The notes under the pieces were generated by a model. It did no database searches. It was not told the origin of the DNA and saw only the letters and a program-made list of their open reading frames with translations. Below, piece after piece: positions 8,890 to 20,408 of a stretch of DNA of 64,000 nucleotides. The translations under genes were made by a program, and so were the position numbers. The number at the start of each line of letters is the position of its first letter. Position 1 is the first letter of the stretch. This DNA comes from Plasmodiophora brassicae (Eukaryota; Endomyxa; Phytomyxea; Plasmodiophorida; Plasmodiophoridae). The stretch spans positions 744,001 to 808,000 of the forward strand of contig JASFAU010000011.1 of NCBI GenBank assembly GCA_039704465.1. Reading direction: 5' to 3'.

Positions 8890-11282
8890 ATGTCAGCATC
8901 GTGGCAAACCGGCAGGAATGCGACAGGGGCGAGGAGTCCCGACCCGCCCGACGATGAATCGTCATCGTTGTTCGCGGCGGCGCATTCGACCGACATGATC
9001 ACGATGACAATGGGCGAACTGGAGACGTTGAAGCGGACGATGAAGGCGCGGCTGGATGACGTCCAGAAACGAGTGGACAGGGCGATGCAGCGCACGGAAG
9101 CGCTTCAGACTGAGAACAAGCGGCTGGCCAGCCTAGTCCAGGAGCTGACCGAAGCGAAACTGACGTCGGAAGCGACGGACACGTTCGCAGCCCTCAGGGC
9201 CTTACCTGCCACACGCGGCGCAAACGGCGAAACCGTTGATGCCGAAGCCGAGCGACGCCGCGCTGAGCTTCGTAGGCGACCCTGCTTGTCGAAAGCGTCC
9301 TTGATCCTGACTGGGCGGTTCAGGGCGCGAGTTACTCAGGGGCCTGGAGCTTATCGCCGGCAACGATGAACACGAAGCGCACCTGGACGGTGCTGGCGAA
9401 GGGCCGGCACCGTCAGGCATGTTTGCGAGCGTGATCGAGCAGTGGAACTCGTTGGTGTACAGGGTGGACCCATTCCGACGCGATCTCAGGTCTGTCCGCT
9501 GGCCCGACCTTCATGCACATGGTGACAATTGTGTGACAGCTACGTGTCGTCCCGGTACGGGGAAGGCGTCCTGGCCGTTTTCGGATTCCTCAAATCCACA
9601 TGCATGGCGTCGTTCTTCTACACCATCATCTGGGGCGTCAACCTGATTCGCCTGCGGTTGAACAGCTCGACGCCGTTCACACAGCTGACGGGCGTCCTTC
9701 CGACCTGGACGCTGTTCAGGTCTGGTTATAGCGCCGATCATCGGACCCCTTGCTGATACCTCTTGCACAGTGGGTTCCCGTCGAGCTCTTCAGGCGACAT
9801 CCTGTACGTCAGTGCTCTGGTGGCCTGCGCTGCACTGGCGGCCATCTCAGCGATTCGCAAGACGATCGCCGACAATGCGGATGTCATCAGGGCCAAGGTC
9901 CTGGAGTCTTCGAACAACCCGAAGCATTTCAGTTCGCGAACGCTGAACCTGTGGGATTTCACGATCAAGGACCCCCAAGCGGCCAGCGATCGTCGCAACG
10001 CTGTCGCTGGGCAATTGCAGATCCTGTTGAGCGAGCATGTCCTGCAGCAGAAAATTCGAGGCAGGACGCCAATGGACCTAGCCCTGCTGTGGGCCCGCCG
10101 CACGTTCGGGCTGTTGCTGAACCTGACGGCCCTGGCGGCCTCCTGGACCGTCATCATCGTCCTAACGATCGACAAGACCGTGGCGGATAGGTTCCCGCGT
10201 GAGGTGCAGGGCCTGGTGGCCCCGATCGCCACCAGTGTCATTGGGTCGCTGCTGCCCATGCTGACCTTCCTGATCACTGATTTCGAACGCTGGGACAACC
10301 CGTCGACCGTCGTCAAGCACCAGATGTGGAGACTATACGCTGGACGCCAGCTCAATATCCTCATCAACGTCCTATCGTACTTCACGATCGCCAAGGGGCA
10401 GGCCCTGCTGCCGCAGTTGGGGTCGTTGTCAGTGTCCCACGACGGGTACACATGTGGGGTCGACGCCGCCGGCGCTGGCCTGTTCTACCTGGTTCTGTCC
10501 GAGTTCTTCGTCAGCAAGATCATCCTCGCCGGCATCTTCATCGTCAAGAAGGTCGCGAAACGGTTCGTGAGTCTCGAGCTCAGCGAGTACAGGTTCAGTT
10601 AATGGCACTGCGAGGCACGATGTGTCGCCGTCGACTGATCACCGTGTCACCTAGTGTCAGCCAGAACATCATCGACCTCCTGTACTTCCAGTCGCTGGTC
10701 TGGATTTCTCTTCCACTGTACCCAGCCGGGTCGATCCTCTGTGTGCTCCTGCTGTTCACGAACTTCAAATGGGAGCGACTGAAGCTGACGGTCTTCATGT
10801 CCCGGCCGCTGTCGTCGTGGTCCGATAAGAACACGACGACGTTCTTCAACAATTTCTACAACGTCACGTTGGCGACCTGCCTGCTGACGTACATGTACTT
10901 CCTGAACTCGTCCTGGTCGTGCGCCGGCAACTTGGGCCCGTTTGCCGGCGCGCCGGGCAACGTCCCCGTCAACGTGTTCGAGGCCTACGCGGAACAGTTC
11001 GGCCTGTCGATTCTGTACAGCATTGTCACCAACGTGTCAGACATCGTTCGAAGAGCACACCGCGCACTGCTGATGATGCATGGTAACAGTGCACCGTACC
11101 TGGCCGCGGCCGTTGTGCTGTACGCGCTCTGGCGGTTCCGGTCCAATCACCAGCGCACGCTGGAGCGCCTCCTCGAACGCACCGAAACCTTGCACCTCAA
11201 GGAGACCATGGCGCTTCGCGCCGAGCTGGACACGAAGCAGAAGATCATCGCCGCCCAGCGCAAGGCGGCAACCATCTCCTAG
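8890..11282 (+). CDS. TMC: Transmembrane channel-like (TMC) protein, 725 aa
   Basis: TMC proteins are multi-pass pore-forming proteins related to TMEM16/OSCA, with mechanosensory roles in animals. Five exons close exactly: 8890-9271, 9324-9489, 9540-9719, 9771-10592, 10655-11282. The N-terminus (about residues 35-85) is a charged coiled coil (KARLDDVQKRVDRAM). Family landmarks follow: YGEGVLAVFGFLKS (equivalent of the FGSGVASYFIFLRWL start of TM1), the LFYLVLSEFF segment, and VSQNIIDLLYFQSLVWIS, matching the NVLDLIYTQTLVWIG signature of the TMC domain. A further coiled coil ends the protein. All introns are 50-62 bp. The start gives an acidic cytoplasmic head, as in other protist TMCs. Confidence 0.88.
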
Positions 11283-11344
11283 GTACAGCACCGGGCGGCC
11301 AAGTACCGGCAATTATAGAATACACGCGCAGCCGGGGGGATCGA

Positions 11345-12337
11345 ATGCGAAAGGTGCGCGACGGGAACATGTGGGGTGCAGCTCCGAAGTCCGTGGCGGC
11401 GCTGGCCGGCCGGTCGTTGTCGATGGTGATCGGCGACGTCGACGGCACCGGCAAGCGCCCGAAGCAGCGCGTGATCGCGCGCCCGTTCGTGCACGGCACG
11501 CTGGCGGAATGGCTGGGGCCCGATTCCGAGCAGACGCGGTCGCACAAGTGGACGATATACGTCCGGGGCCTGACCCGGGACGATGACCTGTCCACGATCG
11601 TCCGCAAGGTCGTCTTCAACCTCCATGACAGTTTCGCGTGCCCGGTTCGAGGTATTCGCGCGACGGCAATCCATCCGAAAAATTGCTTCCGCGCTGACGT
11701 TCGCCGATGTACAGTCGTTGACAAGCCGCCCTTCGAGATAACCGAATATGGGGTCAGCCATGCGCCTCGTCCCGGATGGACACTGGGCCGCTGAGATCGA
11801 ATGCGTCTAGTGGGGTGAGTTCACCGCCAGCGTCAAAGTATATTTCTTCGATCGGGGCGATCGCCATGTCGATTTCCCGCACCCCGTTAACCTGTTCCAC
11901 CAATCTGGTACGCGCCCGTTCGCCCGCGTGTCGGATGCGCAATCGTCATGCCGTTCGCCAACAGGGCAGCCGTCCAAGAAGCCGCTGCTAACCGAGATCT
12001 ACGACGAGTTCGTGTTCGTTGAGCCCAACGAGCAACTGGCGGCGCGGCTGTTGCAGGCGCCTGTCCCAGTGGGGCCGCCATCCGATCCCGCCATGAACGA
12101 GTACCAGTGTAGGTCATCGTCGGCCCACCCGCACCCCCTCGGCAACGTACTGACCGTGCCACCACAGACAACCTGGACCAGATGATCGCCGACGAGAAGA
12201 ACGAGATCGGGCGGGTCGCGCAGGCGCACCTGGCCGTGCTGAACGGCATCCAGGACCTGAAGCGCAAGTTCGACAAGGTGCACTACGAGGGCCTGCGGTA
12301 CCGCAAGCTGATCGCGGCCTGCAAGAAGAAGGAGTAA
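11345..12337 (+). CDS. YEATS4: YEATS-domain protein, GAS41/Yaf9-like, 251 aa
   Basis: GAS41/Yaf9 reads acylated histones within the NuA4/TIP60 and SWR1/SRCAP chromatin complexes. Five exons (11345-11651, 11715-11752, 11811-11907, 11965-12108, 12168-12337) close in frame with introns of 57-63 bp. YEATS landmarks: IARPFVHGTLAEWLGP, HKWTIYVRG, VVFNLHDSFACPVR, PPFEITEYGWGEF (acyl-lysine pocket), VKVYFFDRGD, then LTEIYDEFVFVEP. The C-terminal 55 residues are a coiled coil (NEIGRVAQAHLAVLNGI...) as in GAS41, where it mediates complex assembly. The N-terminus carries a short extension before the first strand. Confidence 0.92.
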
Positions 12338-12364
12338 ACGTGCAGGTCTACCCCGATTGCGTCT

Positions 12365-12640
12365 TTATTTGTCGAGGATCATCAGGATGCCCCAGACGAT
12401 GCTCCACATCCACCTGCCATCATTCGTCGACAGCGTCAGCGGCAGGAGACCCGGCGAGCGAAACCGGGGTTGACCGTACCCGAGGAACGGCGTCAGGAAC
12501 TGGAGCAGGCCGATGATGGCATCGGGCAGCGACCTGTTGACCAGGGCGGCCAGCAGGGTCCCCCAGCCGAACGCGCCGAAACAGTTCAACAGCCCGCACG
12601 CGATCTGCAACGTCTTGTTCGACAGTTTCGGGTACTGCAC
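12365..12640 (-). CDS. Small two-TM protein, Stum/SPEC3-like, 69 aa
   Basis: Two exons: 12480-12640 and 12413-12365, with a 66-bp intron. The spliced product has a hydrophobic LLNCFGAFGWGTLLAALV segment and a second one ending in WMWSIVWGILMILDK, which matches the WIxSIxWG signature of the Stum/SPEC3 family (stum is needed for Drosophila mechanosensory neurons; SPEC3 is sea-urchin ectodermal). Removing the intron brings PFLG next to WMWSIVWG, as the family requires. The protein is very short and assignment rests on this signature alone. It is convergent with the YEATS gene, 27 bp apart. Confidence 0.55.
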   Translation of the reverse strand: MQYPKLSNKTLQIACGLLNCFGAFGWGTLLAALVNRSLPDAIIGLLQFLTPFLGYGQPRFRSPGLLPLTLSTNDGRWMWSIVWGILMILDK

Positions 12641-12902
12641 GAGGGGCGGTCAGCCAAGCTGTTCGCCGCCGCCCGCCCACGTTCACCTGACCTGCATCCC
12701 GCCCGCCCGGCGCAGGACGGTCGCGAGAACCGCTCCCATCGCTCCTGGCCGGCCAGCAACCGAACGCTGACCTGCCGCTTCCGTCTGTGACGTTGGCAGC
12801 CGGGGATGCAACCTGCCATCGGATGCGGGTTCTAGAACGTCCTAGGTTCATGAGTTTGCCCGGCCGGCGCCGAACGTCCCCCCTGGTTCATCAGTTTCGC
12901 GA

Positions 12903-14084
12903 ATGGAGGACGTCGTCGGCGCCAAGCCCCCGTTTGGGCACGAAGAGGGGCCCCTGGAGGGGCACCTTGCCCCGAAGCGCTCGTGCGCCTCTGGGCGGTA
13001 CCTGCTGCTGGCCGTCGCCGCCTGCCCCGAATCGCATCAGGCCCTGATCGTCCACAAGCTGAAACGGCTGGACGGCGTCGTCCCGGTCGTCCTGGCGAAC
13101 ACGCAGCTGAGCGCCAACGGGTGGACCTTCCCGGACGGGTGCCCGTTGCCATCACAATCTCTCAACGACCTGTCAGGAGGGGTATCTGGCCCAGTCACCC
13201 CGAGCCAGTGACGTGTGCGATGATAGGTACGACCGGACGATGGGCGACGAGGGCCCCTACAGGGACGTGAAGACGCTGCCGGTCCTGTACGATTCACAGA
13301 CGGGCCGGATTGTGAACAACAACCCGACCCAGATCTTGACCATGCTGAATCAGGAGTTTGATTTCCTGTCGGACGAGGAGGCACAGCAAGCCGCAGTGGA
13401 CGTGTACGAAGGATCGGCCTGGGGATGCGATTCTGTTGGTCATGCGGATTGTCTTCGACAGGTGCCCACCATCGCTGCAACCGCGATGTCTGGAGATGCT
13501 GGCGCGGCTGAACAGGGACGTGTCGTCGGCGATACGCGCGGCTGGGTTCGCTGTCAGCCAGGACGGGTACAATCGTCGCGTCGCCGAACTGTTCCAGGTA
13601 GGGCCTGCGGTGTGATGCTTCCAGGCGGAGCAGCGGCATCGTGACCAAAGGTGTGTCCACAGCATCTGGAGCATCTGGAGCAGTCGCTGTCGAAGAGCCG
13701 CTTCCTGCTGGGGTCCGACCTGACGCTGCCCGACATCGCCCTGTTCACCATCCTGCTGCGGTTCGAGCTGGTCTACTATTCGCTTTTCAAGTGCAACCTC
13801 AGGCCGTTGTCGTTCTTCCCGAAGCTGAGTACGATGTTGCTGGCTGTGCCGACCAGCTCTCGGCTCCTGTTGCTGATAGATTTCTCTGTGCGTGTGCAGC
13901 TGACTTCGTCAAGGACGTCTACCAGATGGAAGGCGTAGCCGACACGGTCGACTTTGACGTCATCAAGGCGCATTACTACACGAGCTTCGCGTCGATCAAC
14001 CCGTCGAGGGTTTTGGCCGCTGGCCCCGACATGACGTGGCTGGAGACCGCCTGCAAGGCGACCCAGCCACCCACGGCCGCCTAA
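12903..14084 (+). CDS. Glutathionyl-hydroquinone reductase (ECM4/Xi-class GST), copy 1, 301 aa
   Basis: Enzymes of this class reduce glutathionyl-hydroquinones using a thioredoxin-fold N-domain with a catalytic cysteine. Exons 12903-13144, 13227-13403, 13462-13597, 13663-13828, 13900-14084 close in frame. Visible: catalytic Cys in ACPESHQALIVHKLK (CPWAHR in most relatives), GWTFPDG, PVLYDSQTGRIVNN, then the all-helical domain with SKSRFLLGSDLTLPDIALF, FKCNLRPLSFFP and DFDVIKAHYY. Intron positions and phases are identical to copy 2 downstream. The N-terminus is shorter than copy 2, lacking the EERSAQYHAWLE helix, so an upstream exon may be missing from the model. Confidence 0.88.
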
Positions 14085-14810
14085 TGGCTCCCGTCGTCAC
14101 AGCGTGCCTGACTTCTCCCGCGAATGAACGATCGTGCCTGAACGCTGCCTTTAGGTTAGAATACGTTTCTCCACGATCTTCCTTGGTAATTCGTGGAAGC
14201 GCCTTCTCCATGGAGGGGCGCTTTCTGTGGAATTAGAAATATTTCGAACACATTCGTGTGTCTGCTGGTGAGTACGGTTGCGCGGCAACGACGACACCGA
14301 GTGAGGACGGCCGCGAAGCGAAAGGCGAACAGCCGAGTCGTATTGGTGCCGCCGAGCGAGCTGGAATGAGGAACAGGCCAGCCAGTCACGTGGTCGACGG
14401 TCTTCTCGTGGAGGGTGAGCGTGGGCGAGCAGCGGATGGCGGTTTCAAACATCGGCGGTCACCACCACGACTCGGCTGTTCGCCTTTGGCCTCGCGGCCG
14501 TCTTGCCGCGCAATCGTGCCCACCAGCAGGCACACGAGCGTGTTCCAACACGCCTGCGAAACGGGACAGGAGCCGTATCTCGAAGAAACTCCATAGAAAT
14601 CGCCTTTTCCATGGAGAAGGCGTTCTCCCCGAATTACCCAGGAAATTCGTAGCTAGAAACGGGGTTCCATTTGAAGAACAGACGGACCGGACGTCGGATC
14701 GGCGATTGCCGCCCGGAACAGGATCGTGCCGCCGGCGAACGGTTTGCAGACGAACTCCTGCCGGCGACTGATCGACCCGCACGCGTTCGTTCAGCTTCGA
14801 CCGCGGCACA
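14085..14810. repeat. Imperfect inverted repeat between the two GST copies
   Basis: Arms of roughly 200 bp (about 14155-14354 and 14455-14665) are inverted copies separated by about 100 bp. Shared blocks include GACTCGGCTGTTCGCCTTT, TTGCCGCGCAA and CCATGGAGAAGGCG. Each arm carries a related short reading frame on its own outward strand, but no protein family is recognised. It could be a fold-back or MITE-like element. The rest of the gap shows nothing else. Confidence 0.7.
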
Positions 14811-16055
14811 ATGGCCGCGATGCCGGCGACGCTGGAGGAGCGCAGCGCCCAGTACCACGCCTGGCTGGAGACGGCGCCGTTCGCGCGCGGAACGGGCCGT
14901 CTCGAGGGCCACGTTGTCGGCGGGCGCTCGTTCCGCCCCGGCCGGTACCTGTTGCTGGCCGCCGCCGCCTGCCCGGAATCCCACCAGGCCCTGATCGTCC
15001 ACAAACTGAAGCGCCTCGACGGCATCGTCCCGGTCGTCCTGGCGAACACGGAGCTGACCGCCAACGGGTGGACCTTCCCCGATGGGAGCCCGTTGCCGAC
15101 GCCCTCCCTCAATGACTTGTCACGGGAACGCTGTTGTGCCTGGTGGCAGGGCGTCTGACGACACGCGACAGGTACGACCGGTCGATGGGCGCCGAGGGCC
15201 CCTACCGTGGCCTGATGACGCTGCCCGCGCTCTACGATTCGCAGCTGAAGAAGATCGTGAACAACCACCCGGTGCTGATCCTGAACATGCTGGCCCGTGA
15301 CTTTGACTTCCTGCTGGACGACGAAGCGCGGCGCGCCTCCTGCGCCGACCTGTAAGGCAGCCAGCCGCTACGACAACGAGCGCTGGAGCGCGATCGCCTG
15401 CGGACGCGTCCCGTTAATTCTGAGCTGTGGACCAGGTGCCCCCGATCGATGCCGATGCAATGCGAGGCGATGCTGGCGCGTTTGAACAGGGACGTGTTGT
15501 CGGCGATATACGCGGCTGGGTTCGCCGTCAACCAGGACGTGTACGATCGCCGCGTCGCCGAACTGTTCCAGGTAGGGCCTGCGGTGTGGTGCCTCCCGGC
15601 AGAGCAGCGGCAGCGTGACCGAAGGTGGCCGACAGCATTTGGAGCAGCTGGAGCAGGCGCTGTCGAAGAGCCGCTTCTTGCTGGGGCCCGACCTGACGCT
15701 GCCCGACATCGCCCTGTTCACCATCCTGCTGCGGTTCGAGCTGGTCTACTATTCGCTGTTCAAGTGCAACCTCAGGCCGTTGTCGTTCTTCCCGAAGCTG
15801 AGTAAGGATGAATGCCAGGCGTGTCGTACACCGCATGCTAAGCAGGTGGGGCCGACAGCGGACCTCGCGAAGCACGTCTACCAGACAGAGGGCGTGCCCG
15901 GCACCGTCGACTGCGACGTCATCAAGGCGCATTACTACCGAAGCTTCGCCTCGATGAACCCGTCGATGGTTGTGGCTGCTGGCCCCGATATGGCATGGCT
16001 GGAGGCGCTCTGCGCGGCCGCCCAGCTGGAACATTCGCCCCGCCGTTTAGATTAG
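14811..16055 (+). CDS. Glutathionyl-hydroquinone reductase (ECM4/Xi-class GST), copy 2, 319 aa
   Basis: Tandem paralogue of the gene at 12903. Exons 14811-15091, 15172-15351, 15436-15571, 15636-15801, 15859-16055 close in frame, with every intron in the same position and phase as copy 1. It has the fuller N-terminus (MPATLEERSAQYHAWLETA). The catalytic Cys lies in ACPESHQ, followed by PALYDSQLKKIVNNHP, SKSRFLLGPDLTLPDIALF, FKCNLRPLSFFP and DCDVIKAHYY. Exon 4 is nearly identical to copy 1 at nucleotide level while other exons have diverged, hinting at gene conversion. Expected substrates are quinone or chlorinated hydroquinone conjugates; the physiological one is unknown. Confidence 0.9.
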
Positions 16056-16211
16056 CATTCGCCACAGCGAACGGACCTATAAACGCGCTTCGTCCATCGT
16101 GCCTACGTATAGGTGTCACACGCGACAACAGCGGTCTGTGATGGGGGAAGAATCGTTGTTCGTTTATAGAATGGCGACAAGAATTCCAGCGAGGGAATCC
16201 GCACGTGTAAC

Positions 16212-16816
16212 TTAACGGTAGGACTTCTGGAAGCGCGCACGGGCGGAGCGACCACCGAACTTCTTGGGTTCACGACGACGCGGGTCGGCAACGAGCAGTG
16301 ATCGGTCGTACGAGATCAGGATGTCCTTGATCTCCTTCTTCGACGCCTCATCGACAACTGTATCGACATGTGTGTCAGTGTACGTTCCCGATACGCACGA
16401 TAACAGAAGCAACGGCGGTTCCCAATCATAAACGTTATGCTGTCCAGCACGACATGTTGGATCTCAAACTTAAAAATACAAAGGAATCATCAGGGCAGCG
16501 CAAGCGCCGTAAACAACGTACACTTCTGGTAGTACGAAACCAGGCTCTTGGCGATCGCCTGACGGATGGCGTAGACACGGGAGGTGAAACCACCGCCCTG
16601 GATACGGACACGGATGTCAACGCTGGAGAACTTCTCGAAGCCCAGGAGCATGACGGGCTCCATGACTTTGATGCGGAGGCCCTCCGGCTGCACGAACTCA
16701 ATCGGCGTGCCGTTAATCTTAATCAGGCCCTTGCCGCGCTTCGTGTAGGCGACGGCGACCGCCGATCGCTTGCGTCCGAAGACCTGGACGGATGGAACCG
16801 GGTCCGTAGACGTCAT
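16212..16816 (-). CDS. RPS16: 40S ribosomal protein S16 (uS9), 146 aa
   Basis: Exon 1 is 16522-16816 and exon 2 is 16212-16357, giving 146 residues, the same length as human RPS16. Signature segments: [55 protein letters not shown], then YYQK joined to [31 protein letters not shown] and terminal QKSYR. The C-terminal Arg that contacts P-site tRNA is present. The 164-bp intron is about three times longer than the typical intron here. Convergent with GST copy 2. A TATATGG-like sequence lies about 85 bp upstream of the start (near 16900). Confidence 0.97.
16358..16521 (-). ncRNA. Possible intronic C/D-box snoRNA in RPS16
   Basis: The unusually long RPS16 intron contains a C-box-like TGATGA (16487-16492) and a D-box CTGA (16375-16378) about 110 nt downstream on the coding strand. 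An internal TATGATT could be a C' box and a TTTGAGA a D'-like box. Ribosomal-protein introns commonly host such RNAs. I found no convincing terminal stem and did not identify a guide target, so this is tentative. Confidence 0.25.
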
Positions 16817-17258
16817 GGTTGTTCGATTGTGCTGGGCGATGGGAACGCCGCCCTACGGACTCCGTGGCGGACTGCCTCCATCGGATATTAGCGCATCCCC
16901 ATATAGTGCTGCCCGACCACGGCAGGGTTGCTGAATTGCGGCCATATTCCCGCTGACGAATGCTGTATACCACGTCGAGCGGTAATGTATTATGATGTAT
17001 GTACCTAGTGCTAATTCGTATCGTGGCTGACGCGCAGAAGAATCCCGTGCTATAGCGGAAGTTCCAACATAACCGCACCGTTCAACTGAAGGATATGTCA
17101 GAACAGATGGGCACACCGGCTGTGCCGTGCCCTACCGTTCCGATAAACTGGCTGTGCAAGCCGATATCGGCGGAGAACTGCATTCCTCCTGTTTCGGCAT
17201 CCGCGCTGTCGAACAGCGTAGTCAACGCTATAATGGATGAACCTGTCCAACGAACCAG
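16817..17258. other. Intergenic: RPS16 promoter region
   Basis: Lies between the start of RPS16 and the stop of the 5-phosphatase gene, both minus strand. It is more AT-rich than the flanking genes and has TATA-like runs (for example near 16900 and 16985-16997). No other feature seen. Confidence 0.4.
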
Positions 17259-20200
17259 TTATAAATCGTAGGGGGGCATAGAGCGTACGCAGAGCTGTGT
17301 ACCGAGCCTGGAGTTCAACGAATATAGATGAAATTCTATGTGGGACGACGCGATATAGGTATCGTCAGCCGTTATCAGGGAATTGAGAGGTGGCAAGTCA
17401 GACGCATTCCAGTGTAACCTGACTGCCTTATCAGGCGTCTGCACAATTGTCCCCGTCCTGCTTTTCAACTGCAACCACAAAGCAAAGAAGTCAGCATTCA
17501 GGGCACCCGGCCTGAACCAGAGTCGACTGACAGAATTCTGCTCGATCTCAGAGCTTATCCGCAGATGAACGGGGGTTTCTGCAGGGTCCAGGTCCTCATC
17601 GACCAAGCTAATGTTCGGTACGCAGACGTCGATGTACAGGAACCTTATCCGAGGAAGAGGCCCTCGGGAACCTCCCAGCGACCCGCAGTGAAGAGAGGAT
17701 CTAGGTTTCAGGTTGAACACGGCGCTAACTGGGCGATGGTCCGATCTGCAAGCAGGCGTCAGCGAGTATTTCGAGGGAGGGGGTTCAGAAGCCCACTACC
17801 CGAGCACCGTAGGGTGAGACCTGTATTCCTTGAGCACGAACTCGTTCTCTGCACCCGGGCGCGATTTATACAGAATACGATCAGTCCAAGAAGGTGACTG
17901 CTCTCGCTTGTTGGAATATTCGGAGGAATTCCGTTCCATGCGATACGTAGGCGCGAAAGCCAACGCCCCTGCCACGCCGAACAAAGCTCATCGGTTGAGT
18001 TCGTTTCATCCAGGTCCTCCCCATACCTTCGTGATAGCCGAGGAAGATCGCCTTCTGCGCGATCTCGTCCAGAAGCTGATCGGAGCTGACTAACGCATCC
18101 AGGGCGCCCGCTGCGATTGCGGAACAGACGCGTGAAAACTCCTGTATGACTCTGTAATTGAGGTCCCCTGAACGGGGGTTAATACAACACGTAAAGGGTA
18201 CATTCTCCGGGCCCTGAGCGCCTACCGAAAAACACCTGATGCCTGGCGGTATGGTAGACATCGTCCTTGACCTCGGCCATGATGTGCCTGATGTTGCTTC
18301 TGCGATCGAAGATGCGCTCCGCCCGAGCGGCTAGGTGGCAGACGGTAAAGCAGACGACGTCGTCGTCGATGCGAAGCGACGCAACCACCGCGCCCTTGTT
18401 GCCGGCCAAGTTGTTCATCCCGGTGCCCACCGAGTCGGTCATGGTGACAAATACCTATGGGAAGTCAGGCACCTGTCACCCCAGGGGACGTCGCGGCTCG
18501 GTCTACGCTTCCAGAGAGCGAGGCGCGAACGAACACGAGCAGAAGAATACTCCAGAGGGAGTGCGAGTTCAGCAGCACGAATTCGTCGTCGCCGCCGTTG
18601 AGATGCGCCTGGATTGCGGCCTGCCACGCCTGGTTGTTGCGGCACTCTTGCAGGCCGACCACGTACAGGTCATGGCCGGCGGGGACCCAGTCGACGCTGC
18701 TCTCCACATCTGCCGGTTCCCACCGCGCGTGTTCATAAATTGCAATCGTTCGGAGCCGCCACTGATTTGCCAACTCACCGGCTGCTGGCATTTTACCCGT
18801 GTTCCAGGAGCCGACCCACAGCGAATACGTCCGCGCCTGCTTAGGCTCCGCGATCTCGTCGCCCATGTTGTGGTTCTCGTTAATCTGTCGGGCAGGCCGT
18901 CCCCCTGTTAGCCACTGCCACAATCTCGAGCAACGTCGCGGCCTGCCTGAGCGAGGAACGTCTCCCGCGCCGACCGGCACGAAAATACGAATTCCTTCAC
19001 TTTGACGGCGTCCTTCTCCTGGAACCGGATCGAAGCCCTGCGTTGGTCTGACGACGATCGCGTAGCATCGATGATATCAGCAAGGGGTACTGCAACGGGC
19101 AGGTCCGCTGGGAATGCTCAGGTATCAGCAGGTAGCGTTCCAGCGGCAAGTATCGCTTACGCGGGCGAACGATATACATTCGCTTGTCGCTGGGATCGAC
19201 ATAGATCGTCCTCGATCGTCGGACGCCGTATCGGCCCACTGACGTGACCGCGAACCTGACCATGTTGTCGTCGCGAACTTGAACAGGTGCGCTCACGTCT
19301 GAGGACAAGCTCATAGGCGAAGGGCCCGAACGGACGACGGGGACCGGCCTACCCAAGGGCGACTTGCAGCACGATCGCACCTGATCGATGAATTCGCTAC
19401 GCGAGCAGGAGTCGGCAAACTGCAACGACACGAGCGCACCGCCATGCTCAGGAAGCATTTCATTCCGGAACCGTAGCTGGCAGTCAGCCGCATCGTTCAT
19501 GCTGACGCCGACAAGGCCGTCCAGGTTGTAGGTTCGCTTGATCTGTAACCATTCGTAAGCAACGCGCGCCAGACTGCAATGAACGGCGCCGCTGACACCT
19601 TTCGGTTCCCCAAGGTCGCGACCAGCAGGCGACTCGCTGCCGGGTTGATCTGCACGACCCGCGCTTTGGCCGTCCCGTACTTGCCAGATTTATAGACTTC
19701 ATACAACGGGAGGTCCGGGTACACATGTGTCGCAACCGGCCCTGACTGCTGGAACGCTTGCGTCAGACATCGTCGGAGCACGTAAATGGGGACCAAACAC
19801 GGACTGACCGTTTGCACAGTCGGGCCGCTGGCGACAGTGTCGGTCGCCATCTTCACGAACCGATCGCAAAGGTGCTGGTTCCCAAACTCAATCTCGTAAG
19901 GACGCTAGCGTACGACAGGTTTCAAACTGTGAAACTGTGAAGCCGCGTCGTGTTCACTCGTTACCTGATCCGATGGCGCCCGGAATTCGATCCGGATGGC
20001 CGACGAGGAGGCATCGTCTGTCTGAACATTTCAGAAACGATACAGTGCCGACTGTTGTCTTGTAGAGTGGACACCTGAGCGCGGCGGCGGCGCCGATGAC
20101 GAGATGTATGCAATCGGCGGCAGGCGCTTCTTCATATTCGCTTTCATGTCGTAACACGTTATGGAACCGTCATTCCGGTCAATTTTCAACACCCGGTCCT

Positions 20201-20408
20201 GTCGCACGCCGAACTTGTTCGTCTGCGGACGACCGTAGCTCAGAGGTCGCCGCTGCCGTTATTTGAACGCAGCTGGGACCTTCACGCATGGGAAATCGGT
20301 CTGCATCGACGTGCGGGCCCGGGGCGGCGTGACACTGTCGATCGCGAAACTGTCCTCGGCGTCGGAAACGTCATTGGCCGACGAGATCGCCGCCTTCTGC
20401 GCCGACAT
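17259..20408 (-). CDS. Inositol polyphosphate 5-phosphatase with three N-terminal PH-like domains, about 826 aa
   Basis: Removes the 5-phosphate from phosphoinositides such as PI(4,5)P2 at membranes. Thirteen exons close in frame: 20280-20408, 20075-20222, 19965-20017, 19809-19904, 19599-19748, 19353-19542, 19161-19298, 18935-19107, 18507-18884, 18226-18454, 18027-18167, 17800-17968, 17259-17745; introns are 50-60 bp. Three successive PH-like units begin at FGVRQDRVLKID, YGTAKARVVQI and YGVRRSRTIYVD. The catalytic domain shows VGSWNTGK, VVGLQECRNN, NKGAVVASL, CHLAA, FFGDLNYR, FAPTY, SPSWTDRILYKS and SDHRPV. A C-terminal region beginning RIRFLYIDVCVPN resembles the ASH/C2-like module of OCRL/INPP5B. 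The first exon is uncertain: an acidic frame at 20679-20918 could be an additional 5' exon. Confidence 0.88.

Noticed and set aside
8389..8957. Repeat proteins rich in Ala-Ala-Leu-Cys across the 8.5 kb array
   Set aside because: Same explanation: 25-bp minisatellite read through in several frames.
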